DNA of 64,000 nt from Enterococcus faecium (lineage in GTDB: Bacteria > Bacillota > Bacilli > Lactobacillales > Enterococcaceae). The stretch is taken from contig NZ_CP118955.1 of the NCBI RefSeq assembly GCF_029023785.1, positions 1,486,501 through 1,550,500 on the forward strand, read 5' to 3'. The notes below the pieces were generated by a model. The model was not told where the DNA came from, ran no database searches, and was given only the letters and a program-made list of their open reading frames with translations. Of this stretch, positions 47,123 to 55,098 are shown in pieces. How positions within the stretch are numbered: position 1 is the stretch's first letter; each line of letters begins with the position of its first letter. Made by a program: the position numbers and the translations under genes.

Positions 47123-47320
47123 TTTGAACGTTTCTTTATGCCATTATATACATATCACTGTATCCTTTACAAAAAGAACGTACAATCATGTAAACAGCCT
47201 GAGGTGAGTATATGAAGGTCGGAAACAAGCTACTCGTAGAAACTTGCAAGTGTTAAAACAATTAATCGAAAAACGAGTAAAATCCCTCACCTAATACTAA
47301 AGCGAGGGATTTTTTGTATA
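47123..47320. other. Intergenic stretch at the island edge, with terminator
   Basis: A minus-strand terminator AATCCCTCGC/GAGGGATTTTTT-type hairpin (47281-47313) ends the membrane-protein gene. Before it, on the plus strand, GAGGTGAGTATATG (47201-47214) could start a 14-codon peptide, but nothing supports its use. An overlapping 27-codon open frame ending at 47300 is rich in basic residues and may be the tail of a lost gene. Confidence 0.35.
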
Positions 47321-48691
47321 TTATCTGTTTATCACCGTTATTATAAAGGTACAAATACCAAGCACGGTTAATCCAAATTGCATAAATTCATTTTTTTGTA
47401 CACTCATGCTTTTCATTAGCTCTTTAACTGCCATTAGTACTAAGATGGCGATAACAACATAAAGTATATAGTACGTCCGCATTCCGGAAGCCCATACTGT
47501 GGGAGAAAATCCCATAATTAACCTTGAACAAAATCCCATTATCATCAAAATAACTAAAAAAATAGAAGTTTTCTTATTGTCAAAACTTAAATAAATTCCA
47601 ACAATTAAACATAGTAATAATGCCAAGACTACTAAAGTAGCTATCCAAGTACCTGGATAAAAAAGTGACAGTTTCGTTCCTAACTCTGTAAAGAGATTAT
47701 TCAGGTTACTACTACTCCAAATCATTGCCCTTTTATTTCCATTGACGTAAGTAAAGCTTTGACCCATTGTATTACCAAAATAAATAATCAGGTTTAAGAA
47801 AAACGGTAATGCAGTCAATATACGCACATAATAGTTTTGACATTTCCTATATGTTAGAAGGAAAATTAAGAAAAATAGCAATAAAAATAAGATATTCATG
47901 TCTAAAAAAAACGGCTTTCCAAATGATGAAATACCTAAATCTAACTTATTAAGAAAGTTGAAATTTTTATATTCAGGAAACCATTTATTAATTTCATGTG
48001 CAGCACGTAATGCATTCCCTGGAGTTGTCAAAGAGAAAATTAATTCTGCTAAGCTTATTATTGAAAATACTGATAACTTATAATTATATCGTCCATTGAC
48101 AATCAAATATAAACTAACTATACTTGTTAGAACAAAAAAACAGGCGTTGACTTGTTCTTGATTAGTTAAAAATATCAATAAAGGAATACTTACCCAATAT
48201 ATTTTTCTATTTATTTCTTCTCCTCTTAAGAGTTGAAAAAACGGATAAAAAGTTAGTAAACTAAATGCTACTGGCCACTGATAGTTCAAGGTGGTTGCTC
48301 TCCAACCGGTTTCCCCCATTACTGTCAATGGTATTAAACAGTATATAGAGCAAACCAATAATAAATTTTTAACATTTATTTTCTCAAAAACATACTTGCA
48401 AAGTAATACTACAATTCCTAACATAATCGTAGAATTTAATAATTTCCATAGCATAAAGTGTTTAGAAAAGAACATTAAGAATAGTTCTATAATAATTCTT
48501 GAACTCCATGTCTTATAATGTTCTATCGAAGCACCCAAATAGCCAAGTTCATCTAATCTACTTGCATAAACTACGTCATCCGCTCTCATAGTCGGCATAT
48601 ACATATTAAAGAGTAAAAAGATACCCCAAATCCCTATTAGTAACAAGATCAGTTCTTTGTTATTCGTTATTTTTCTATTATGTTTGTTCAT
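47321..48691 (-). CDS. Polytopic membrane protein, DUF6056/GT-C-like
   Basis: The 456-residue protein has about eleven to twelve membrane helices. An early acidic motif in an outer loop (MRADDVVYASRLDELGY, about residues 35-51) recalls the catalytic Asp pair of GT-C glycosyltransferases and DUF6056 proteins. A role in sugar transfer to surface polymers is possible but not shown. Base composition is visibly more AT-rich than neighbouring genes, and the gene lies between tRNA-Leu and a partial tRNA copy, so acquisition by transfer is likely. Confidence 0.7.
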   Translation of the reverse strand: MNKHNRKITNNKELILLLIGIWGIFLLFNMYMPTMRADDVVYASRLDELGYLGASIEHYKTWSSRIIIELFLMFFSKHFMLWKLLNSTIMLGIVVLLCKYVFEKINVKNLLLVCSIYCLIPLTVMGETGWRATTLNYQWPVAFSLLTFYPFFQLLRGEEINRKIYWVSIPLLIFLTNQEQVNACFFVLTSIVSLYLIVNGRYNYKLSVFSIISLAELIFSLTTPGNALRAAHEINKWFPEYKNFNFLNKLDLGISSFGKPFFLDMNILFLLLFFLIFLLTYRKCQNYYVRILTALPFFLNLIIYFGNTMGQSFTYVNGNKRAMIWSSSNLNNLFTELGTKLSLFYPGTWIATLVVLALLLCLIVGIYLSFDNKKTSIFLVILMIMGFCSRLIMGFSPTVWASGMRTYYILYVVIAILVLMAVKELMKSMSVQKNEFMQFGLTVLGICTFIITVINR

Positions 48692-48748
48692 TTTTATACT
48701 CCTTCTTATATTTCCTAATAGAGTATAACATAGCTTTAAGCATTACTT

Positions 48749-48772
48749 AAAGATAACTTAAAAGTTATCTTT
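48749..48772. repeat. 24-base palindrome
   Basis: AAAGATAACTT and AAGTTATCTTT are perfect 11-base inverted repeats separated by AA. The palindrome lies 57 bases upstream of the membrane-protein start and at the point where the fosX-like remnant loses its N-terminus. It could be an operator or an element end. Confidence 0.5.
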
Positions 48773-48783
48773 TAAATACTTAA

Positions 48784-49133
48784 TTGTTAAATACCTTATT
48801 TGATGCAAAAGAAATCTACGATAGTCAACAAAAAAATTTTCATTATATCCAGAAAAATTTTTCTTAGTTAAGGACCTATGGATTGCAGTAATGCAGAATT
48901 CGTCGAATAAACTGCCAAAGACATACAATCATATTGCTTTTAAAATTGACGAACAAGATATAGATTCGTTTGTCTCAAAAATCCAAATGTTAGGTTTAAC
49001 TGTCGAACCAGGACGTTCTCGTGTGAAAGGCGAGGCTTCTTCAATTTACTTTTACGACTATGATAATCACCTCTTCGAGTTACATACCGGTACTCTCCAG
49101 GAACGTTTAAAATCCTACAATTCCACTACCTGA
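48784..49133 (+). pseudogene. fosX: fosX-like fosfomycin hydrolase remnant (truncated, frameshifted)
   Basis: A glyoxalase-fold FosX-type epoxide hydrolase in two frames. Frame one (48784 onward) reads LLNTLFDAKEIYDS, matching the FosX region FLQNIFNAEEIYSS. A one-base loss in the A7 run at 48830-48836 moves the match to the next frame, which reads FSLYPEKFFLVKDLWIAVM and continues to KTYNHIAFKIDEQDID, SSIYFYDYDNHLFELHTGTLQERL and a stop at 49131-49133. The first 20 or so codons, including the N-terminal metal His, are missing. The 80-residue open frame from 48891 alone is unlikely to be active. Confidence 0.8.
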
Positions 49134-49157
49134 GACTAGTAATGACTAGTCTCTTTT
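49132..49157 (+). terminator. Terminator after the fosX-like remnant
   Basis: GAGACTAGT (49132-49140) pairs with ACTAGTCTC (49144-49152), followed by TTTTTAT. Confidence 0.8.
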
Positions 49158-49297
49158 TATGGCCTCTGATCCCCCCATTGAGCGAATACTAATAGGGCTT
49201 CGAATTGATCTGTTCAATCTTTAAGCAATATCCCTCAAATGAGTTTGGAAAGTTTAGTGATTCATCACAAATACTTAAATACATGTAGTTATATATA

Positions 49298-49351
49298 GAT
49301 TGAGGTTCTTGTGAGCGTATGCTCGTGTGGGTTCAAATCCCATCGTCTGCA
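49298..49351 (+). repeat. Partial tRNA-Leu copy (putative attachment-site duplicate)
   Basis: The 54 bases match tRNA-Leu positions 47028-47081 (from the anticodon loop to the 3' end) with 7 mismatches by eye. The 5' half of a tRNA is absent. The arrangement is that left by an element integrating into the tRNA 3' end; the mismatches suggest an old event. Confidence 0.7.
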
Positions 49352-49362
49352 TCCATCTTTCC

Positions 49363-49404
49363 AAAACAAGCGGCTAGGACATTTTTGTCTCAGCCGCTTG
49401 TTTT
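49363..49404. terminator. Terminator of the 96-residue gene
   Basis: AAAACAAGCGGCTAGGAC (49363-49380) pairs with GTCTCAGCCGCTTGTTTT (49387-49404) with one unpaired region. It directly follows the stop codon of the leftward gene. Confidence 0.8.
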
Positions 49405-49695
49405 CTAGTTTATTCTTTCATCTTGTCGGACCTTTTTTCTTGGGTATAGACTTTTCTCATATTCTACCACAATTTTGGGTTTCCCTAACACATGATAGGA
49501 TCTCACAACAAATTGCTTTCTATTATTATAATAACCTGTAACGACTAACTTCATCCCTTCGTCTACTTCAGCTAGGAAGTTCAAACTATGGGAAGCAATC
49601 AAACAATTGACCCCATTTAAACTGAAACGGATCAACGGTCTGGCACTAACTTGCAAAGTACGGATCTTATCTACTGTTCCATATTTTTTCTCCAT
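49405..49695 (-). CDS. Uncharacterised 96-residue protein
   Basis: I do not recognise the family. The ATG at 49695 has GAGG 8 bases upstream; an in-frame GTG at 49704 overlaps that site. The product is soluble, basic at the C-terminus (YPRKKVRQDERIN) and mostly beta by pattern (LIRFSLNGVNCLIAS, MKLVVTGYYNNRKQFVVRSYHVL), which suggests a small OB-like barrel. It stands alone between the tRNA-flanked region and the coiled-coil gene. Confidence 0.65.
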   Translation of the reverse strand: MEKKYGTVDKIRTLQVSARPLIRFSLNGVNCLIASHSLNFLAEVDEGMKLVVTGYYNNRKQFVVRSYHVLGKPKIVVEYEKSLYPRKKVRQDERIN

Positions 49696-49833
49696 AACCT
49701 TCACCTCAATACCATTATACGAACATACATTCCCTTTGTAAAGAAGAAACTCTGTTTTATCTTTTTGACTTTTTGTCTATTACCTTTCTTAAAATCATAT
49801 TGGCACTTCCTGCGAAGATGAAGGACATGTACT

Positions 49834-49875
49834 AAAAAAAAGAGGCAGCAGTATAGATTACTGTTGCTTCTTTAC
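49834..49875 (-). terminator. Terminator of the coiled-coil gene
   Basis: On the minus strand AAGAAGCAACAGTA pairs with TACTGCTGCCTCTT (one mismatch), followed by TTTTTT. Confidence 0.8.
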
Positions 49876-49902
49876 TAATTTAGGTTTACTTGTTAAGAAA
49901 GA

Positions 49903-50595
49903 TTATTTACGCAAATGTTCTTCAACAATTTGCTGAGATTTATCAGCTGTATCTTCCACTTCATCTTTTGCTTTTTCTAACTTTTGAATATATTGTTTCA
50001 AGCTTGAGTTTTCAGCAGTTGCTTCGTCTAATTTCTTTTGTGTATCTGTTAACTGAGTTTCTACATTTGTTTTTTCTTGTGTCAGTGTTGCGATTTGTTG
50101 ATTCAAACCATTTACAGTATTTTGTAATTCTGAAAGTTTTGCTTGTGCTTCTTGTAGTCTTGCTGTCCAATCTGCATTCAGATGATTGATTTCATCATTT
50201 TTTTGGTTGATCTCATCTAGTTTGACATTGATTTCATTTTGTTTGCTTTGTAGTTGTGCATCCTTGCTGACTAATTGACTTTCTAAGTTTTGTTTTTCTG
50301 CTGCCGATTGATTTTTTTGGTTTTCTAATTCATTTACTTTTGTTTGGTATTCTTGGACATCTGCCTTTGAATCTTGCAATGTCTGTTCTTTTTGTGCTAG
50401 TCGAGCGGTAAGATCTGTAATCGCTTGCTCTTTATCTGTCAATGTATGATCAAGCTGTGTCAGATTCTCATTGATTGTATCAATATCTGTCTCTCCACCC
50501 CACAAAATAATTTCATTTGCGTACCGCGTGCCTGTGTAGCCAATTAGACATAGAAATGCAACGACAATCCCACCAGTAATAAATTTCTTTTTCAT
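49903..50595 (-). CDS. Membrane-anchored coiled-coil protein
   Basis: The ATG at 50595 has AAGGAG 8 bases upstream, giving about 230 residues. A basic start and one hydrophobic helix (about 5-22) are followed by an almost uninterrupted coiled coil from about residue 40 to 225, rich in Gln, Glu, Lys, Asn and Leu. Repeating patterns include LTARLAQKEQTLQDSKADVQ and LDEINQKNDEINHLNADW. No enzymatic domain is visible. Such proteins may span or organise the cell-wall zone. It has a near-consensus promoter with an 18-base palindrome just upstream. Confidence 0.7.
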   Translation of the reverse strand: MKKKFITGGIVVAFLCLIGYTGTRYANEIILWGGETDIDTINENLTQLDHTLTDKEQAITDLTARLAQKEQTLQDSKADVQEYQTKVNELENQKNQSAAEKQNLESQLVSKDAQLQSKQNEINVKLDEINQKNDEINHLNADWTARLQEAQAKLSELQNTVNGLNQQIATLTQEKTNVETQLTDTQKKLDEATAENSSLKQYIQKLEKAKDEVEDTADKSQQIVEEHLRK

Positions 50596-50631
50596 TTGCA
50601 TAGCTCCTTAATCCAATACTTTTACATACTA

Positions 50632-50686
50632 AAAGTAAGTGATCTCAAACACAATGTCAAGCGTTTTTAAATTACATATGTAATTT
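50632..50686 (-). promoter_or_regulatory. Promoter and palindromic operator of the coiled-coil gene
   Basis: On the minus strand, -35 TTGACA (50660-50655), a 17-base spacer and -10 TACTTT (50637-50632). AAATTACATATGTAATTT (50669-50686) is a perfect 18-base palindrome centred about 52 bases upstream of the predicted start. An activator or repressor site is likely; the protein is unknown. Confidence 0.65.
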
Positions 50687-50989
50687 TAATATAAATACTA
50701 TCAAATACTCATTTAATCCTCCTTTTTTATCTATTTAAAAAATCTTTTTTATAGAGAAAAATGCAGGTTAATACTTTCTTAAATAAATATTTATGGTGAA
50801 CAAAAACAAAAAAGCAAGTTTTATTAAACGCAACCCTTTTCATTTCATAGATTACTGTATTTATTACAAAAAACGCGGATTTGTCATAAATTGTCATGCT
50901 TCTTTTACCTATGAAATATTTTCACGTGTTAAAGTATTCCTCGTTGAACACAACAAATAAAACTTTTTAACGAATAAAGGAGATTTTTC
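50687..50989. other. AT-rich intergenic stretch between divergent genes
   Basis: No gene is supported. The only structure I see is the direct repeat TGTCAT-AAAT-TGTCAT (50883-50898), about 90 bases before the LysM gene, and a good AAGGAG ribosome binding site at about 50977. A confident promoter for the LysM gene could not be chosen. Confidence 0.4.
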
Positions 50990-51613
50990 ATGACATCACT
51001 TAAAACTTTACTTTTTGGAACAACTTTGGCTGCCGGCGCTGCATTCTTCATGGGAACGACTGCTCATGCGGACGAAGCTTATACCGTTCAATCAGGTGAT
51101 ACTCTATCAACGATTTCTCAAAAATACGTTGGTGATAACTCCTTGATCAATGCCATTGCAGAATCAAATTCAATTTCTGATATTAACCTGATTTACTCAG
51201 GACAACAATTAACAATCCCAACAGAAGGCTCTGCACAAGCAGCTGCTGAACCTCAAGCAGCCGTTCAAGAAGCACCAGTCCAAGCTGAACAACCTGTTGT
51301 ACAAGAAACGGTTCAAACGGAAAAACAAGCAGCGCCTGTTGCTGAAACACAACCTGCTCCTGCTGTAACAGAAACTGCTGCTACTCCAGCAAGCACAAGC
51401 TCTGCAAAAGAATGGATCGCACAAAAAGAATCAAGCGGTTCTTACACAGCAACGAACGGACGTTACATCGGACGTTACCAATTAGATTCTTCTTACTTAA
51501 ATGGTGACTACTCTGCTGCAAACCAAGAAAGAGTAGCAGAACAATATGTTACTTCACGTTATGGTTCTTGGGAAGCGGCGAAAGCATTCTGGGAAGCAAA
51601 CGGTTGGTACTAA
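50990..51613 (+). CDS. Secreted LysM protein with transglycosylase-like C-terminus
   Basis: Exported cell-wall protein, 207 residues. A signal peptide is cut after about THA-DEA (residue 27). One LysM domain (AYTVQSGDTLSTISQKYVG to YSGQQLTIP, about 30-75) binds peptidoglycan. A Gln/Ala/Pro-rich linker follows, then a domain AKEWIAQKESSGSYTATNGR with a probable catalytic Glu, ending YGSWEAAKAFWEANGWY. The last domain resembles IsaA/SceD-type lytic transglycosylases, so wall turnover is the likely role. It is monocistronic. Confidence 0.88.
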   Translation: MTSLKTLLFGTTLAAGAAFFMGTTAHADEAYTVQSGDTLSTISQKYVGDNSLINAIAESNSISDINLIYSGQQLTIPTEGSAQAAAEPQAAVQEAPVQAEQPVVQETVQTEKQAAPVAETQPAPAVTETAATPASTSSAKEWIAQKESSGSYTATNGRYIGRYQLDSSYLNGDYSAANQERVAEQYVTSRYGSWEAAKAFWEANGWY

Positions 51614-51659
51614 GATTCATTTATTAATCAAACAGTTTACTTTTATACAAAGAAAGCCA

Positions 51660-51697
51660 AAAAGAGGTGCGACACTAGTTGTGTCACATCTCTTTTT
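51660..51697. terminator. Bidirectional terminator
   Basis: AAAGAGGTGCGACAC (51661-51675) and GTGTCACATCTCTTTT (51681-51696) form a hairpin between the convergent LysM and TatD-like genes. Confidence 0.85.
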
Positions 51698-52419
51698 TAT
51701 TTACCTAATCTAATGAAACGTTCCAAGTTTTGATAAGTATTTTTTTTAACTTCTTCAACTGATAGCTCTTTGATCTCAGCGATTGTCTTTAACTGTTCTT
51801 CAAGCAGTGAGACATAATCTTTTTCTGAAAAAATCCCCCCTAAAGCCCACTCTGCTGCATGTAGTCCATCCGTTTCAATAAGTAAGTGGTCGATTGGGAC
51901 TGCTTTAGCTAGTTGCCAGACTGCTGGATTCTTTTTCAAATCAAGACCAATGCTGAAATAACAGCCTAAATCAATATAGTCTTGTTGATAGTCCAAAGAA
52001 GAATACCAATGGATCAAATAGTGATTAGGGTAAGCTTGGATATAATTTAAGATCTCTTTTTCGCATCCTTTTGTGTGCAGTACAACAGGTTTCTCATTTA
52101 TGGCTGCAAAAGCAAGCTGTCGCTCAAATACTTTTTTTTGTGTAGTCATCGGTACATTCGTCCAAATATTATCTAACCCTATTTCACCGATGATCCTTGC
52201 TTTTTTCAAAAAAGGCTCAACTTGTTCAAACGTATAGCTATCTGCTTTCCAAGGATGGATACCGTAACTTAAGGCTTGAGTCTTACTTGCTGCAAGCTGT
52301 CTGTTTTCCTTCCATTCTTCTGGCGAATCACAATTGATGATCGTCAAAATCGTGTGTTCCTGCTGAAGGAGTGCTAAACTCTGACTCCCATCTAAATGAC
52401 AATGAGCATCACTTAACAT
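51697..52419 (-). CDS. TatD-family metal-dependent hydrolase in the thiamine-precursor operon
   Basis: Amidohydrolase-fold protein of 240 residues with the TatD metal ligands: DAHCHLD (residues 4-10), GEIGLDNIW, VVLHTKGCE, HWYSS and ETDGLH. Other TatD proteins act as nucleases or unassigned hydrolases. Here the gene overlaps the transporter ATPase gene by 11 bases and is under the same TPP riboswitch. A role in processing an imported thiamine precursor, comparable to the YlmB deformylase elsewhere, is possible but is inferred from context only. Confidence 0.85.
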   Translation of the reverse strand: MLSDAHCHLDGSQSLALLQQEHTILTIINCDSPEEWKENRQLAASKTQALSYGIHPWKADSYTFEQVEPFLKKARIIGEIGLDNIWTNVPMTTQKKVFERQLAFAAINEKPVVLHTKGCEKEILNYIQAYPNHYLIHWYSSLDYQQDYIDLGCYFSIGLDLKKNPAVWQLAKAVPIDHLLIETDGLHAAEWALGGIFSEKDYVSLLEEQLKTIAEIKELSVEEVKKNTYQNLERFIRLGK

Positions 52420-53146
52420 CTAATTCACCTGCCAATAACTGATAAATCGTTTGCTTCAACTCTGATTGCTGCAGTAGCCATTCACGTGACCGTCGTTTTT
52501 CAGGCACTTGAATCTCAGCAATCACATGTGCCGGACGGGCGGAAAGCACAAGAATCCTGTCTGATAAATAAATTGCTTCTTCGATATCATGCGTCACAAG
52601 TAAAGTAGTCCGCTTTGCTTTTTTAGGCAGCTTCAACATCCAGTCTTGCATCTGCCCTCTGGTCATAGCATCTAACGCTCCAAATGGTTCATCAAGAAGC
52701 AAGTAAGAAGAAGGATTCATGATTGTTCGTAACAAGGCCGTTCGCTGCTTCATCCCGCCAGATAATTGTTCCGGCAAAAAATGTTCATAGCCGTTTAACC
52801 CAAAGATATCCAGATAATCCCTTACTTGTTCTTCATTGATTGTTAGATGATTGATTTTTTGATATAACGTAACGTTTTGATAGACGCTCAGCCAAGGAAG
52901 TAACATATCTTCTTGCGGCATATAACTAAATGCTGTATGGAGACCAGTTACTTTTTGATCGTCTACTTTGATCGTTCCAGAAGTCATAGGCTGGACTCCT
53001 GTTAAAGTTTTCAGCAATGTTGACTTACCGGCTCCGCTTGGCGCGACAATCGATGTAAAGGTATCTTTAGGGATAGTGAAATGGATGTCTTCTAATATTT
53101 TCAGGTTTTCAATGACTACATTCAAGTGGCTGATTTGGATTGACAT
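52409..53146 (-). CDS. thiZ: Thiamine-precursor ABC transporter ATPase (ThiZ-like)
   Basis: ATPase of a nitrate/taurine/HMP-type importer, 245 residues from the ATG at 53146 (AGGAG 8 bases upstream). Walker A is VAPSGAGKSTLLK, the signature LSGGMKQRTALLR, Walker B YLLLDEPFGALD, and the switch His in LVTHDIEEA. Controlled by the TPP riboswitch together with a binding protein and permease, so it most likely imports an HMP or formylaminopyrimidine derivative. Confidence 0.88.
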   Translation of the reverse strand: MSIQISHLNVVIENLKILEDIHFTIPKDTFTSIVAPSGAGKSTLLKTLTGVQPMTSGTIKVDDQKVTGLHTAFSYMPQEDMLLPWLSVYQNVTLYQKINHLTINEEQVRDYLDIFGLNGYEHFLPEQLSGGMKQRTALLRTIMNPSSYLLLDEPFGALDAMTRGQMQDWMLKLPKKAKRTTLLVTHDIEEAIYLSDRILVLSARPAHVIAEIQVPEKRRSREWLLQQSELKQTIYQLLAGELDVK

Positions 53147-53157
53147 ATCTATCACTC

Positions 53158-54150
53158 CTATTTTATAAACTGATTAGTGAATAGTTCTTGCGAAGGTACA
53201 TCTTGCTTGATCAATCCGTTTTCCTGCATAAAAGCTGTATAATTGCGCCAAACTTTTTCTTCCATCAATCCCCAATTCTCAGGATCATCCGTATAATTTT
53301 TTGACAAGAATGCTTGTGATTCTTCTAAAAACGTCCGATCATTTTCTTTTGCATATTTTTGCAACAGTTTAGCACTGTCATTTGGATCCTTAATAGCTTC
53401 CTGATAGCCTTTTTTCGTGGCATCCATAAAAGACTGTACCAATTCTAGATCACTTTTGATCAGTTGATCATTCGTAATAATTACCGGAGTATAGTAATCT
53501 AACCGTTCATCTAATTCTTTCAATGGGATATAGTTTAGTTCAATACCCGCTTCTTTTGCTTTGATCATATCCCAACCTTCAAAGTACCATTGGATATCTG
53601 AGGATTTTCCTAAGCTTTCTGGCCCTTCTCCATTGCTTCCTACCATTGTCAGTTTTGAAAAGTCCCCGCCGTCTTTTTCCATCACAGCTTTTAAGACAGC
53701 TTCTTCACTTGGACTTTGCCAACCTGCATATGTTTTTCCTTCAAAATCTTTTGGTGAATGGATGTTACTGTCTGATAGGGTGGCGAATCCAGAAGTATTA
53801 TGTTTGATCACTGTAGCAATTGCTTTGACTGGTATATTCTGTCCATCTGCGTGAGCATAAGTGACATCTTCTTGATAACTTACACCAAATTGTGCTTTGT
53901 CCGCACCTACTAGACCAATACTTGTCGAATTATCTCCTGGTTCGATGATTTGGACATTTAAACCAGCCTCTTTATAATAGCCTTTTTCTTTTGCTAGGTA
54001 GATGCCAGTATGATTAGTATTCGGTACATAATCCAAAACAAGTGTCACTTTTTTCAAATCCTTTATTTCTTGTTTGCTACTTGTTTCTTTTGCAGTGCCA
54101 CAAGCGGATAAAAGCAACAGTAGCGGTAATAAAAGCCATAATTTTTTCAT
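53158..54150 (-). CDS. thiY: Thiamine-precursor-binding lipoprotein (ThiY-like)
   Basis: Extracellular receptor of the NMT1/THI5-like fold, 330 residues. The ATG at 54150 follows AAGGGGA; a longer frame upstream would overlap the permease gene. The lipobox LLSAC follows a strongly hydrophobic leader. The mature start TLVLDYVPNTNHTGIYLAKEKGYYKEAGL is typical of ThiY. The pocket region should bind a pyrimidine moiety of the vitamin. It lies between permease and ATPase genes with short gaps. Confidence 0.9.
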   Translation of the reverse strand: MKKLWLLLPLLLLLSACGTAKETSSKQEIKDLKKVTLVLDYVPNTNHTGIYLAKEKGYYKEAGLNVQIIEPGDNSTSIGLVGADKAQFGVSYQEDVTYAHADGQNIPVKAIATVIKHNTSGFATLSDSNIHSPKDFEGKTYAGWQSPSEEAVLKAVMEKDGGDFSKLTMVGSNGEGPESLGKSSDIQWYFEGWDMIKAKEAGIELNYIPLKELDERLDYYTPVIITNDQLIKSDLELVQSFMDATKKGYQEAIKDPNDSAKLLQKYAKENDRTFLEESQAFLSKNYTDDPENWGLMEEKVWRNYTAFMQENGLIKQDVPSQELFTNQFIK

Positions 54151-54164
54151 TTGATCCCCTTCTC

Positions 54165-54908
54165 TTAAAAAATATAAAGCATACGATAATACCCTTTTTT
54201 CAATAATGAACAAGCGCCATTCAGCAATAAACTCAATAGAATGACACAAATGATCGCAGCAAAAACTTTATCGATCTGGTAGCTGTTTTTTACGCGTATC
54301 ATGTAATACCCTAAGCCTGCTTGAGCGCTTAGCCATTCTCCAACGACTGCTCCGCTGACACAATAAGTAGCAGCCACTTTTAAACCGGAAAAGAAGCCGG
54401 ATAAACCCGCTGGTATTTTATATATTCGATAAATCTTCCCTGTATCTGCCCCCATCGTTTTCAAAAAGATGATTTGCTCTTTTGATACTTTCCTCAATGT
54501 ATCCGAAAAAGAAACTACGATCGGAAAATAGCTTATCAAGACAACAAGGATCACTTTTGGAAGCATACCGAAACCAAACCATAGGGTAAGTAATGGCCCT
54601 AACACCATGATTGGCAACATTTGTGAAATCACTAGTAACGGATAAAAAGACATTTCTAAAAACTTCCAATAATCCATTGCCAAGGCAGTAATAAAAGAAA
54701 GAACGCTAGCTATTACCAAACCAAGCACTGCTTCATTTAATGTCGTGACAGAATGGGAAAGTAATACTTGTGCATCTGCCGCTAATGCAGAAAATACAGC
54801 AGCAGGTCCGGGTAAAATAAAGGCAGGTATTTTCCAAACTATGACAACAATCTGCCAAATAATTAAAATGAATGCCATACTGACTGCTGGATAAAGATTT
54901 TTCTTCAT
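54165..54908 (-). CDS. thiX: Thiamine-precursor ABC transporter permease (ThiX-like)
   Basis: Inner-membrane subunit, 247 residues with about six helices and the permease loop motif LRKVSKEQIIFLKTMGADTGKIYRIYKIPAGL (about 135-166). It resembles the SsuC/TauC/ThiX branch. First gene after the TPP riboswitch, with a GGAGG site. The operon order is permease, binding protein, ATPase, hydrolase. Confidence 0.88.
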   Translation of the reverse strand: MKKNLYPAVSMAFILIIWQIVVIVWKIPAFILPGPAAVFSALAADAQVLLSHSVTTLNEAVLGLVIASVLSFITALAMDYWKFLEMSFYPLLVISQMLPIMVLGPLLTLWFGFGMLPKVILVVLISYFPIVVSFSDTLRKVSKEQIIFLKTMGADTGKIYRIYKIPAGLSGFFSGLKVAATYCVSGAVVGEWLSAQAGLGYYMIRVKNSYQIDKVFAAIICVILLSLLLNGACSLLKKGYYRMLYIF

Positions 54909-54940
54909 TTTGTTACCTCCTTTCTTCTAATATGAATAAC

Positions 54941-55082
54941 AAAAAACGCTTGAAATGGGCACGACATAGTAACCCGCTTCAAGCGTCTGCTATGTTTCTC
55001 CCTTCACCAGTATTAACTGACAGGTTCAATGGGTCTAAGTTCACAACTTACTCTCATGTCGTCTACGACATCCCCAGAAACA
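54941..55082 (-). ncRNA. TPP riboswitch with terminator
   Basis: The aptamer lies at 55082-54993 (minus strand). Stem P1 pairs TGTTTCT with AGAAACA. The thiamine-box core reads GGGGATG, ATGAGAGTAAG, GACCCATTGAACCTGTCAG, and ACTGGTGAAGGGA. The expression platform is a hairpin with arms ACGCTTGAA and TTCAAGCGT followed by TTTTTT (54986-54941), so TPP should stop transcription before the thiX-like gene. Confidence 0.94.
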
Positions 55083-55098
55083 GGTATTCATTTTTTAA

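Noticed and set aside
47212..47256. 14-codon peptide gene (MKVGNKLLVETCKC)
   Set aside because: It has a fair ribosome binding site, but there is no conservation evidence and no clear promoter, and an overlapping frame is equally plausible.
46998..49351. A functional integrative element or prophage
   Set aside because: There is no integrase, excisionase, replication or structural gene between the tRNA and its partial copy.
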